A stretch of DNA of 5,372 nt from Actinomycetota bacterium (GTDB lineage: Bacteria; Actinomycetota; Acidimicrobiia; Acidimicrobiales; Ilumatobacteraceae): positions 1-5,372 of the forward strand of contig WLTJ01000134.1 of the NCBI GenBank assembly GCA_009705435.1, written 5' to 3'. This document shows, piece after piece, positions 1 to 5,372 of this stretch. Under the pieces are notes generated by a model, which saw nothing but the letters and a program-made list of their open reading frames with translations, was not told the origin of the DNA and ran no database searches. The position numbers were made by a program, and so were the translations under genes. Positions within the stretch are counted from its first letter, which is position 1, and each line of letters begins with the position of its first letter.

Positions 1-3000
1 GAAGTCGAGCGCCATTTCAAAGACCTTGAAAAAGATGCCGAGCGTCTTGAAAAAGAAGGCGCTAAAGATGCCGAAGTCAAGGCCATGCAAAAAGTGGCCG
101 ACAAGGATCTTGCCGGTGTTCGCGAGCGTTACGCAAACGAACTCGATGTTCTGAAGCGCACATGGGACTTGTTCAAGAGCTTGCACCCACGTCAAATCAT
201 TGAAGATGAAGTGCTGTGGCGCGAACTTCGTGATCGCTTCGAAGACTACTTTGAGGGCGGGACAGGCGCTGACGCCATCAAGTCATTGATTGATCGCATT
301 GATTTTGAAGAAGAAGAAATCAAACTGCGTACTGCCATTGACGCGAAAGATGGCAAGAAGCCGCTGAGTGCACAACGTAAGCAGAAAGCCATCAAGCGAC
401 TGAAGATCGTGACGTCGTTTAATCAGCGCGATCCTGATACTGGCTATCGCCTCAATGATCCAAAGGCCATGATTCTTGATGTCGTTCCGGTGATCCCACC
501 TGAACTTCGTCCGATGGTTCAACTCGAAGGTGGACGTTTCGCAACCTCCGACCTCAACGACTTGTACCGTCGCGTCATCAACCGCAATAACCGCCTTGAG
601 CGTTTGTTGGGTCTTGGTGCTCCTGAAATTATCGTCAACAACGAAAAGCGCATGCTGCAAGAAGCAGTGGACGCATTGTTCGACAATGGTCGTCGTGGTC
701 GTCCCGTGACTGGTCCTGGTAACCGTCCATTGAAGTCATTGTCAGACATGTTGAAGGGTAAGCAAGGTCGGTTCCGTCAGAACCTTCTCGGTAAGCGCGT
801 TGACTATTCTGGCCGTTCAGTCATCGTGGCCGGACCGACGTTGCGTTTGCATCAGTGTGGTCTGCCGAAGTTGATGGCTCTTGAACTCTTCAAGCCATTC
901 GTTATGAAGCGTCTTGTCGACATTGAGTACGCACAAAATATTAAGAGCGCCAAGCGCATGGTTGAACGTCGTCATCCACGCGTGTGGGACGTCCTCGAAG
1001 AAGTCATTCGCGAACACCCAGTGTTGTTGAACCGTGCACCCACGCTTCACCGATTGGGTATTCAGGCATTCGAGCCCGTGCTCGTTGAAGGCAAGGCCAT
1101 TCAGATTCACCCACTCGTGTGTACGGCATTCAACGCTGACTTCGACGGTGACCAGATGGCTGTGCACGTACCGTTGTCGGCAGAAGCTCAGGCTGAAGCT
1201 CGCGTGCTGATGCTCAGCGCGAACAACATTTTGTCACCGGCTTCTGGTCGTCCAATTGTGACCCCGAGCCAGGACCTCATCATTGGTGGTTACTACTTAA
1301 CCAACGATGGTCCTCGGACATTTGGTGAAGGTCGGACTTTCCGCCATAACTGGGAAGTCCTACGAGCAATGGATGAGGGTGCTATTGGCATCCACGCCAA
1401 GATCAAGATGCGCAAGGCTGACGGTGAGTTGTTTGAAACAACGCCTGGTCGACTTCTTTTTGAAGAGGCTTTGCCCGAGGGCTACACAGCGCGCTTTGGT
1501 CATATTGACAAGCCAATCAAGAAGAAGGAAATGGGTGAGATTGTTGAAGTCTTGTCCGACAACTTCATCAATGCCGAAGTTGCCGATTCGCTTGATGCCA
1601 TCAAGTCCATTTGCTATCGCTACGCCTCGCAATCTGGATTGACTGTTTCTATTGATGACGTCAAGACACCTGCTTCAAAGAAGGAAATGCTTGAAGGGTA
1701 CGAAAAGCAAGCGGAGAACGTCGAGAATCAGTTCAAGCGCGGCATTATCACCGATGGTGAGCGTCGTCAGCAAGAAGTGAGTATCTGGTCCGAAGCAACC
1801 GACAAGGTCAAAGACGAGATGGAGAAGGCTTTTAAGGCTGAACTCACAAACCCCGTCTACATGATGATCGACTCTGGTGCTCGTGGAAACATGACTCAGA
1901 TGCGCCAGATTGCCGGTATGCGTGGTCTCGTGGCCAACCCTCGTGGTGACATGATTCCTCGTCCGATCAAGCGCAACTTCCGTGAGGGTCTTGAAACTTT
2001 GGAGTACTTCATTGCTACTCCAGGTGCTCGTAAGGGACTAGTTGACACCGCTCTTCGTACTGCGGACTCCGGTTACTTGACCCGTCGACTCGTTGACGTG
2101 GCCCAAGAACTCATCGTTCGTGAAGATGACTGCGGAACAACCCTTGGTGTGTGGATTGACAATGTTCAGGCCGATACGCCGAACCGTCGTTCATATATCG
2201 AGACCAAGTTGTACGGTCGTGCGCTGGCAGTTGACACCACTCTTGGTGACGGCACGGTTGTTGCTCGCAATACCATTGTCGGCGACGAATTGATGGAGAC
2301 CTTGCGCGATGACGCTTCGTTTACTCGTGTTCGCGTTCGGTCGGTATTGACTTGTGATGCTGAACTCGGTGTATGTGCATTGTGCTACGGCCGTTCGTTG
2401 GCCAGTGGTAAAGCCATTGAACTTGGTGAAGCAGTTGGTGTTATTGCTGCGCAATCTATTGGTGAGCCTGGTACGCAGTTAACAATGCGTACCTTCCACA
2501 CTGGTGGTGTTGCTGGTAAGGACATCGCTGGTGGTTTGCCACGCGTCGTTGAATTGTTCGAAGCTCGTACGCCTAAGGGTTCGGCTCGTTTGGCTCGTGC
2601 CACTGGAGTCGTACGTATCGGCGAGGACGAAGGCAAGGGCATCCCGGTCAATGTTGTTGATGATGCAGGTGAAGAGCACTTGGTGTTGTTGCCAACTGGC
2701 AGCCGCCCGATTGTTCGCGACGGAGATGAAGTCGTGGCCGGTCAGGCAATCACCGATGGTCCTTTTGATCCGAAAGAAATTATGGAGATCAAGGGCATCC
2801 GCGAAACTCAGACGTACATCGTTGAAGAAGTACAAAAGGTGTACCGCGATCAAGGTGTATCGATTCACGACAAGCACATTGAACTCATTGTTCGTCAGAT
2901 GACTCGTCGCGTCAGTGTTCAGGAGACTGGTGACACCGATTTCTTGCCAGGTGAGCGCACCGACAACAAGACATTCCGTGACACAAACCGTGCCATGGTT

Positions 3001-3351
3001 GAAGATGGGAAGCGTCCCGCTGAAGGTCGTACCGAACTGATGGGTATTACTAAGGCTTCGTTGGCAACTGAATCTTGGTTGTCGGCTGCTTCATTCCAGG
3101 AGACCACTCGTGTTCTCACCGAGGCCGCCATTGACGGTCGAGGTGACTCGCTGAATGGCCTCAAGGAGAACATCATCATCGGAAAACTCATCCCAGCTGG
3201 TACGGGCATGATGCGTTATCGGGACTTCGGCATCGATGCCCCCGATTATGTGCCGATGGCGACCTGGCACAGTGACGACGAAGATACATCTGACGTTCTG
3301 AGCGCGGCTTGGGATGGTCAGTCACGAGGTTCCGACTCAGTTCCCGGCTGA
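1..3351 (+). CDS. rpoC: DNA-directed RNA polymerase subunit beta' (5'-truncated by window edge)
   Basis: This is the largest subunit of the cytoplasmic RNA polymerase core; with beta (rpoB, expected upstream) it forms the active site. The frame is open from base 1, giving 1116 residues before TGA. Compared with M. tuberculosis beta', about 168 N-terminal residues are missing, including the first zinc site. Residues 1-60 are a charged helical stretch matching the second arm of the actinobacterial beta'i1 coiled coil. The switch-2 region RQNLLGKRVDYSGRSVIV starts at residue 259. The catalytic Mg2+ motif NADFDGD is at 378-384 (D380, D382, D384). The bridge helix is near 674-705. The second zinc site has C711, C785, C792 and C795. 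The trigger-loop motif QSIGEPGTQLTMRTFH is at 818-833 (M829, R830, H833). The protein ends in an acidic, poorly conserved tail. The frame is intact, with no intein at NADFDGD. Oddities are P674 and V681 at the bridge-helix start and an expanded loop near residues 143-155. Confidence 0.99.
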   Translation, partial: EVERHFKDLEKDAERLEKEGAKDAEVKAMQKVADKDLAGVRERYANELDVLKRTWDLFKSLHPRQIIEDEVLWRELRDRFEDYFEGGTGADAIKSLIDRIDFEEEEIKLRTAIDAKDGKKPLSAQRKQKAIKRLKIVTSFNQRDPDTGYRLNDPKAMILDVVPVIPPELRPMVQLEGGRFATSDLNDLYRRVINRNNRLERLLGLGAPEIIVNNEKRMLQEAVDALFDNGRRGRPVTGPGNRPLKSLSDMLKGKQGRFRQNLLGKRVDYSGRSVIVAGPTLRLHQCGLPKLMALELFKPFVMKRLVDIEYAQNIKSAKRMVERRHPRVWDVLEEVIREHPVLLNRAPTLHRLGIQAFEPVLVEGKAIQIHPLVCTAFNADFDGDQMAVHVPLSAEAQAEARVLMLSANNILSPASGRPIVTPSQDLIIGGYYLTNDGPRTFGEGRTFRHNWEVLRAMDEGAIGIHAKIKMRKADGELFETTPGRLLFEEALPEGYTARFGHIDKPIKKKEMGEIVEVLSDNFINAEVADSLDAIKSICYRYASQSGLTVSIDDVKTPASKKEMLEGYEKQAENVENQFKRGIITDGERRQQEVSIWSEATDKVKDEMEKAFKAELTNPVYMMIDSGARGNMTQMRQIAGMRGLVANPRGDMIPRPIKRNFREGLETLEYFIATPGARKGLVDTALRTADSGYLTRRLVDVAQELIVREDDCGTTLGVWIDNVQADTPNRRSYIETKLYGRALAVDTTLGDGTVVARNTIVGDELMETLRDDASFTRVRVRSVLTCDAELGVCALCYGRSLASGKAIELGEAVGVIAAQSIGEPGTQLTMRTFHTGGVAGKDIAGGLPRVVELFEARTPKGSARLARATGVVRIGEDEGKGIPVNVVDDAGEEHLVLLPTGSRPIVRDGDEVVAGQAITDGPFDPKEIMEIKGIRETQTYIVEEVQKVYRDQGVSIHDKHIELIVRQMTRRVSVQETGDTDFLPGERTDNKTFRDTNRAMVEDGKRPAEGRTELMGITKASLATESWLSAASFQETTRVLTEAAIDGRGDSLNGLKENIIIGKLIPAGTGMMRYRDFGIDAPDYVPMATWHSDDEDTSDVLSAAWDGQSRGSDSVPG

Positions 3352-3401
3352 TTGCCGAGTCTGAATAGGTCAAAAAAGAAATAATTAGCCTGATATTGAG
3401 A

Positions 3402-3438
3402 TGCCCTGGGGCAACGGGTTGCCGTTGTCCACAGGGCG
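3402..3438 (+). terminator. Long bulged hairpin after rpoC; possible tail-less terminator or RNA processing element
   Basis: GCCCTG (3403-3408) pairs with CAGGGC (3432-3437). After a single bulged A at 3431 the stem continues as 3409-3417 with 3422-3430, closing on a GTTG loop (3418-3421). This gives 15 base pairs, one of them a G-U wobble (3411/3428), plus a possible outer U-G pair (3402/3438). It starts about 50 nt after the rpoC stop. No U-tract follows (GCTCGTAACATC), so it is not a textbook intrinsic terminator. It could be a tail-less terminator, a 3'-end stabiliser or an RNase processing site. The fold is clear from the sequence; the function is inferred. Confidence 0.45.
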
Positions 3439-3448
3439 CTCGTAACAT
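3420..3448 (+). promoter_or_regulatory. Candidate str promoter, upstream option
   Basis: TTGCCG (3420-3425) and TAACAT (3443-3448) are 17 nt apart. Each matches four of six bases of the sigma70-type -35 and -10 consensus. The -35 box lies inside the long hairpin, which does not exclude a promoter but lowers confidence. Transcripts would carry a leader of about 85 nt containing the 3500-3520 inverted repeat. Matches of this quality are common by chance. Confidence 0.2.
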
Positions 3449-3456
3449 CACAAGTT

Positions 3457-3480
3457 CCCGTGTGCGCGTTTGGCACGAGG
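3457..3480 (+). other. Weak hairpin in rpsL leader
   Basis: CC (3457-3458) pairs with GG (3479-3480), and CGTG (3459-3462) pairs with CACG (3474-3477) across a bulged A at 3478. The loop is about 11 nt and a further U-G pair (3463/3473) is possible. At six Watson-Crick pairs it is marginal alone. It sits between two stronger inverted repeats, so it could form part of a folded leader. Confidence 0.25.
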
Positions 3481-3500
3481 GTGAGAGTCGTCAAGATATT
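3470..3500 (+). promoter_or_regulatory. Candidate str promoter, proximal option
   Basis: TTGGCA (3470-3475) matches the -35 consensus at five of six positions. GATATT (3495-3500) matches the -10 consensus at four of six, but the 19-nt spacing is longer than the usual 17. If used, transcription would start near 3507, inside the palindrome at 3500-3520. That is a typical position for a repressor operator. The call is speculative because of the spacing. Confidence 0.2.
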
Positions 3501-3520
3501 CCGTAACACGGTGTTACGGA
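3500..3520. promoter_or_regulatory. 21-bp palindrome upstream of rpsL (operator or leader hairpin candidate)
   Basis: The arms TCCGTAACAC (3500-3509) and GTGTTACGGA (3511-3520) are perfect reverse complements around a single central G (3510). As DNA, this is a long two-fold site of the kind bound by dimeric repressors such as TetR-family proteins. As RNA, it would form a stem of about nine pairs with a CGG triloop, five nt before the Shine-Dalgarno region, which it leaves unpaired. The seven bases CGTAACA also occur at 3441-3447. The symmetry is certain; whether it acts as DNA or RNA is unknown. Confidence 0.55.
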
Positions 3521-3525
3521 CAAGC

Positions 3526-3533
3526 AAAGAGGT
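3526..3533 (+). promoter_or_regulatory. Ribosome binding site of rpsL
   Basis: AAAGAGGT lacks one G of the full anti-Shine-Dalgarno complement AAAGGAGGT. The AGAGG core ends 7 nt before GTG at 3540. It supports the GTG start: the frame has a TAA at 3504-3506 and no ATG, GTG or TTG between that stop and 3540. Confidence 0.75.
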
Positions 3534-3539
3534 CAAAGA

Positions 3540-3911
3540 GTGCCCACAATTCAACAGCTGGTCCGCCAAGGACGAAGCACCAAGTTCACCAAATCGAAGA
3601 CACCGGCCCTGAAGGGTTCGCCACAACGTCGCGGTGTATGCACACGTGTATATACCAACACGCCGAAGAAGCCGAACTCTGCGTTGCGCAAGGTTGCTCG
3701 TGTGCGTCTGTCAAGTGGTGTAGAAATCACCGCTTACATTCCAGGTGAAGGACACAACCTGCAGGAGCACTCCATTGTTCTCGTGCGTGGTGGTCGTGTT
3801 CGTGACCTTCCAGGTGTTCGTTACAAGATCATTCGTGGCGCGCTTGACGCAGCCGGAGTGAAAAACCGTAAGCAGTCCCGTAGTAGCTATGGCGCAAAGC
3901 GCGTCAAGTGA
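3540..3911 (+). CDS. rpsL: 30S ribosomal protein S12
   Basis: S12 sits at the decoding centre of the 30S subunit, contacts 16S rRNA helices 18, 27 and 44, and influences tRNA selection accuracy and streptomycin sensitivity. The 123-residue product has the normal family length. It starts MPTIQQLVRQGR and carries the conserved blocks LKGSPQRRGVCTRVYT (24-39), TPKKPNSALRK (41-51), PGEGHNLQEHS (68-78) and DLPGVRY (89-95). K43, the main streptomycin-resistance position, is the sensitive-type lysine. Position 88 is arginine (CGT at 3801-3803), where lysine is usual in E. coli and M. tuberculosis. D89, the residue methylthiolated by RimO in E. coli (D88 without Met), is kept. The start codon is GTG and is the only possible start in frame. 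rpsG follows after 35 nt, so the two are probably co-transcribed. Confidence 0.99.
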   Translation: MPTIQQLVRQGRSTKFTKSKTPALKGSPQRRGVCTRVYTNTPKKPNSALRKVARVRLSSGVEITAYIPGEGHNLQEHSIVLVRGGRVRDLPGVRYKIIRGALDAAGVKNRKQSRSSYGAKRVK

Positions 3912-3925
3912 TCGCATTCGAAAAC

Positions 3926-3940
3926 AAAAGGAACAGGTGA
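3926..3940 (+). promoter_or_regulatory. Ribosome binding site of rpsG
   Basis: Two overlapping options precede ATG at 3947: AAAAGGA (3926-3932) and AGGTGA (3935-3940). The second has better spacing, with 6 nt left before the start. Together they give rpsG the better initiation region of the two downstream genes, clearly stronger than that of fusA. Confidence 0.65.
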
Positions 3941-3946
3941 ATTGAT

Positions 3947-4417
3947 ATGCCCCGTAAGGGTCCAGCCCCACGCCGTGAAACGCAACCAGATCCGGTTTAC
4001 CGATCCTTGCTCGTCACGCAACTTATGAACAAGGTCATGTTGAGCGGTAAAAAGAGCACCGCTGAAAAGATCGTCTACGACGCACTCAAGATGGTTGAAG
4101 AAAAGACTGGTGCTGAACCAATCGCCACTTTGAAGCGCGCCATTGACAACACTCGTCCTCCACTTGAAGTGCGTAGCCGCCGTGTTGGTGGAGCGACCTA
4201 TCAGGTTCCAGTTGAAGTGAAGCCTCGCCGTGCAAATACTTTGGCTATTCGTTGGGTTGTTGATTATTCACGTGCTCGCCGCGAAAAGACAATGTCACAG
4301 TGTCTTGCCAACGAGTTGCTTGATGCTGCTAACGGTCTTGGCGCTGCTGTGAAGAAGCGCGATGATATGCAAAAGATGGCAGATTCAAATAAGGCCTACG
4401 CCCACTATCGCTGGTAA
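3947..4417 (+). CDS. rpsG: 30S ribosomal protein S7
   Basis: S7 is a primary 16S rRNA-binding protein that nucleates assembly of the 30S head and contacts mRNA and E-site tRNA. In E. coli it is also the translational repressor of the str operon. The 156-residue product is the standard length. It starts MPRKGPAPRRE, as in actinobacterial S7. It contains TQLMNKVMLSGKKSTAEKIV (24-43), the RNA-binding block LEVRSRRVGGATYQVPVEV (73-91) including the beta-hairpin, YSRARREKTM (107-116) and ANGLGAAVKKRDD (128-140), and it ends AHYRW. It lies 35 nt after rpsL and 104 nt before fusA. I see no obvious match to the E. coli S7-binding structure in the short rpsL-rpsG gap, so autoregulation cannot be assigned here. 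Confidence 0.99.
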   Translation: MPRKGPAPRRETQPDPVYRSLLVTQLMNKVMLSGKKSTAEKIVYDALKMVEEKTGAEPIATLKRAIDNTRPPLEVRSRRVGGATYQVPVEVKPRRANTLAIRWVVDYSRARREKTMSQCLANELLDAANGLGAAVKKRDDMQKMADSNKAYAHYRW

Positions 4418-4443
4418 TTCTCAGCGCTGATATGACTACCTCA

Positions 4444-4469
4444 GCACCCCGGTTTCAACACCGGGGTGC
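4444..4469 (+). terminator. Perfect stem-loop between rpsG and fusA; possible attenuator or processing site
   Basis: GCACCCCGGT (4444-4453) pairs perfectly with ACCGGGGTGC (4460-4469) around a TTCAAC loop. Eight of the ten pairs are G-C, so the RNA stem should be very stable. It begins 27 nt after the rpsG stop and ends 52 nt before fusA. The bases after it (GACTATGTAAG) contain no U-tract, so full intrinsic termination is unlikely, and termination here would uncouple fusA from its operon. A partial attenuator, a pause, an RNase site or a 3'-end stabiliser of the rpsL-rpsG message are all possible. Confidence 0.45.
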
Positions 4470-4510
4470 GACTATGTAAGCCCCCCTAACAAGAACGTCA
4501 AAGAAACGAA

Positions 4511-4515
4511 AGTGA
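4511..4515 (+). promoter_or_regulatory. Weak ribosome binding site of fusA
   Basis: The 25 nt before ATG at 4522 are A-rich and contain no GGAGG-like core. The best match is AGTGA (4511-4515) within GAAAGTGA, which shares six of eight bases with GGAGGTGA and lies 6 nt before the start. The start is nevertheless fixed: an in-frame TGA at 4513-4515 rules out upstream starts, and MAKREYPLERTRNIGI fits the family N-terminus. Confidence 0.45.
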
Positions 4516-4521
4516 ACGAAG

Positions 4522-5372
4522 ATGGCTAAGCGTGAGTATCCACTAGAGCGCACTCGCAATATCGGCATTATGGCCCACATTGATGCTGGTAAAACGACGA
4601 CCACTGAACGCATTTTGTTTTACACGGGTAAGAGTTACAAGATCGGTGAAGTTCACGACGGCGCGGCAACCATGGACCACATGGCCCAAGAGCAGGAGCG
4701 TGGCATCACGATCACATCTGCTGCAACGACGTGTATCTGGAACGACCACCGCATCAACATCATCGACACCCCTGGCCACGTTGACTTCACCATTGAAGTA
4801 GAGCGCTCATTGCGCGTTCTCGACGGAGCTGTCACCGTATTCGACTCGGTCGCAGGTGTTGAACCACAAACCGAAACTGTGTGGCGACAGGCCAACAAAT
4901 ACAACGTTCCACGTATGTGCTTCGTGAACAAAATGGACCGCATCGGTGCTGACTTCTATCGCACAGTGGCGATGGTCAAAGATCGTCTTGAGGCGACCTG
5001 CGCAGTGATTCACCTTCCGATTGGTTCGGGTGGCCCCGAGAGCGCAAAGCCGTTCGCTGGTCTGATTGACCTAGTGAAGATGAAGGCTTTGATTTGGCAT
5101 GACGAAGAACTCGGTGCCAAGTGGGACGAACTAGATATTCCCGCCGACATGGTCGACGAGGCCAATCAGTACCGCGAAGAACTGCTCGAAACGATTGCCA
5201 CATCAGATGATGCGTTGATGGAAAAGTATCTTGCTGGTGAAGATCTTTCGATCGACGAAATTAAGGTTGCGATTCGTAAAGGAACTTTGGCCTTCGACTT
5301 CGTACCGATTCTTTGTGGTTCAGCATTCAAGAACAAGGGCGTGCAGCCGATGCTTGATGCCGTTGTGGATTA
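4522..5372 (+). CDS. fusA: Elongation factor G (3'-truncated by window edge)
   Basis: EF-G is the GTPase that drives tRNA-mRNA translocation on the ribosome and, with RRF, ribosome recycling. The window holds 283 codons plus two bases of a protein usually near 700 residues. What is visible is the G domain and its G' insertion. The P-loop AHIDAGKTT is at residues 18-26, the switch I/G2 segment RGITIT at 60-65 with T63, G3 DTPGH at 82-86, G4 NKMD at 136-139, and a G5-region CGSAFKNKG near the end of the visible part. All key nucleotide-binding residues are present. Domains II-V, which contain many fusidic acid resistance positions, lie outside. Its position after rpsG, and its close match to canonical EF-G, favour the housekeeping fusA over EF-G2-like or tetracycline-protection paralogues. 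Confidence 0.98.
   Translation, partial: MAKREYPLERTRNIGIMAHIDAGKTTTTERILFYTGKSYKIGEVHDGAATMDHMAQEQERGITITSAATTCIWNDHRINIIDTPGHVDFTIEVERSLRVLDGAVTVFDSVAGVEPQTETVWRQANKYNVPRMCFVNKMDRIGADFYRTVAMVKDRLEATCAVIHLPIGSGGPESAKPFAGLIDLVKMKALIWHDEELGAKWDELDIPADMVDEANQYREELLETIATSDDALMEKYLAGEDLSIDEIKVAIRKGTLAFDFVPILCGSAFKNKGVQPMLDAVVD

Larger units (their letters stand above)
3352..3539 (+). other. rpoC-rpsL intergenic region, structured
   Basis: This 188-nt spacer separates rpoC from rpsL. It starts with an A-rich stretch (3372-3387) and then holds three inverted repeats: a strong bulged hairpin at 3402-3438, a weak one at 3457-3480 and a 21-bp palindrome at 3500-3520. The rpsL ribosome binding site follows at once. 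No convincing gene lies here. The size and structure suggest that the str genes have their own promoter or leader control rather than only read-through from rpoBC. That is an inference; no transcript start can be proved from sequence alone. Confidence 0.8.
4418..4521 (+). other. rpsG-fusA spacer
   Basis: This 104-nt gap is long for two str-operon genes. It holds a 10-bp palindrome (TCAGCGCTGA, 4421-4430), a perfect GC-rich stem-loop (4444-4469), a run of six C (4481-4486) and an A-rich approach to fusA with a weak Shine-Dalgarno. No convincing promoter boxes or small gene were seen. The content suggests RNA-level control or processing between rpsG and fusA, which is an inference. Confidence 0.7.

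Noticed and set aside
283..660. A 125-codon antisense frame inside rpoC, with a poly-phenylalanine stretch
   Set aside because: The phenylalanine run is the reverse complement of the GAAGAAGAA glutamate codons of beta'. No protein family is suggested.
1132..1152. A possible intein or split site at the NADFDGD motif, a known insertion hot spot in polymerases
   Set aside because: The motif is intact and uninterrupted, with normal flanking sequence.
2479..2902. Overlapping open frames of 132 codons on both strands inside rpoC
   Set aside because: They sit wholly within the conserved trigger-loop and downstream region of beta', have no recognisable domains, and are shadows of rpoC codon bias.
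3372..3438. The A-rich tract followed by a hairpin as an intrinsic terminator for the opposite strand
   Set aside because: On the minus strand the T-rich tract begins about 14 nt beyond the stem base, too far for a classical terminator, and no minus-strand gene ends here.
3401..3445. A 14-codon ORF (ATG at 3401, TAA at 3443) lying across the rpoC-distal hairpin, as a possible leader peptide
   Set aside because: There is no Shine-Dalgarno before it, no run of regulatory codons, and its sequence is explained by the hairpin arms. Too short to support without conservation.
3460..3612. A frame starting GTG at 3460 that runs into rpsL out of frame
   Set aside because: About 50 codons with no convincing ribosome binding site, and most of it overlaps the certain rpsL coding sequence.
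4421..4430. The 10-bp palindrome TCAGCGCTGA after rpsG
   Set aside because: It has no loop and cannot form a hairpin. A perfect 10-bp palindrome occurs about once per kilobase by chance. Mentioned only as part of the spacer.
4512..4529. A five-codon GTG frame overlapping the fusA start (GTG at 4512, TAA at 4527), as a translational coupling ORF
   Set aside because: Too short and without its own ribosome binding site; a frame of this length is expected by chance.

Overview
This window covers a conserved bacterial transcription/translation locus read entirely from the + strand: the 3' part of rpoC (RNA polymerase beta'), then rpsL (S12), rpsG (S7) and the 5' part of fusA (EF-G). This is the rpoBC–str gene order. 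rpoB should lie upstream, and the rest of fusA, probably followed by tuf, downstream. No mobile element, CRISPR array, tRNA, rRNA or accessory gene is visible.

The organism looks actinobacterial. The beta' fragment opens inside a charged helical segment that aligns by eye with the coiled-coil insertion (beta'i1) of mycobacterial RNA polymerase, and S12 and S7 also read like actinobacterial proteins (S7 starts MPRKGPAPRR and ends AHYRW). GC content is moderate by eye, lower than in mycobacteria or streptomycetes. That would suit a Acidimicrobiia-like or other aquatic lineage, but this placement is a guess.

Layout: 1-3351 is rpoC, lacking about 168 N-terminal codons. 3352-3539 is a 188-nt intergenic region rich in inverted repeats: a long bulged hairpin at 3402-3438, a weak one at 3457-3480, and a 21-bp palindrome at 3500-3520 just before the rpsL ribosome binding site. 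3540-3911 is rpsL with a GTG start. 3947-4417 is rpsG, 35 nt downstream. 4418-4521 is a spacer with a perfect 10-bp GC-rich stem-loop. 4522-5372 is fusA, running off the window.

Together the genes encode the catalytic RNA polymerase subunit, two 30S proteins (S12 in the decoding centre, S7 in the head near the E site and mRNA exit) and the translocase EF-G. The coding content is ordinary. The parts worth a second look are the two structured spacers, which lack the U-tracts of classical terminators, and a natural arginine at S12 position 88, where lysine is usual and where K88R is a known streptomycin-resistance change. I found no credible evidence of an undescribed multi-gene system.
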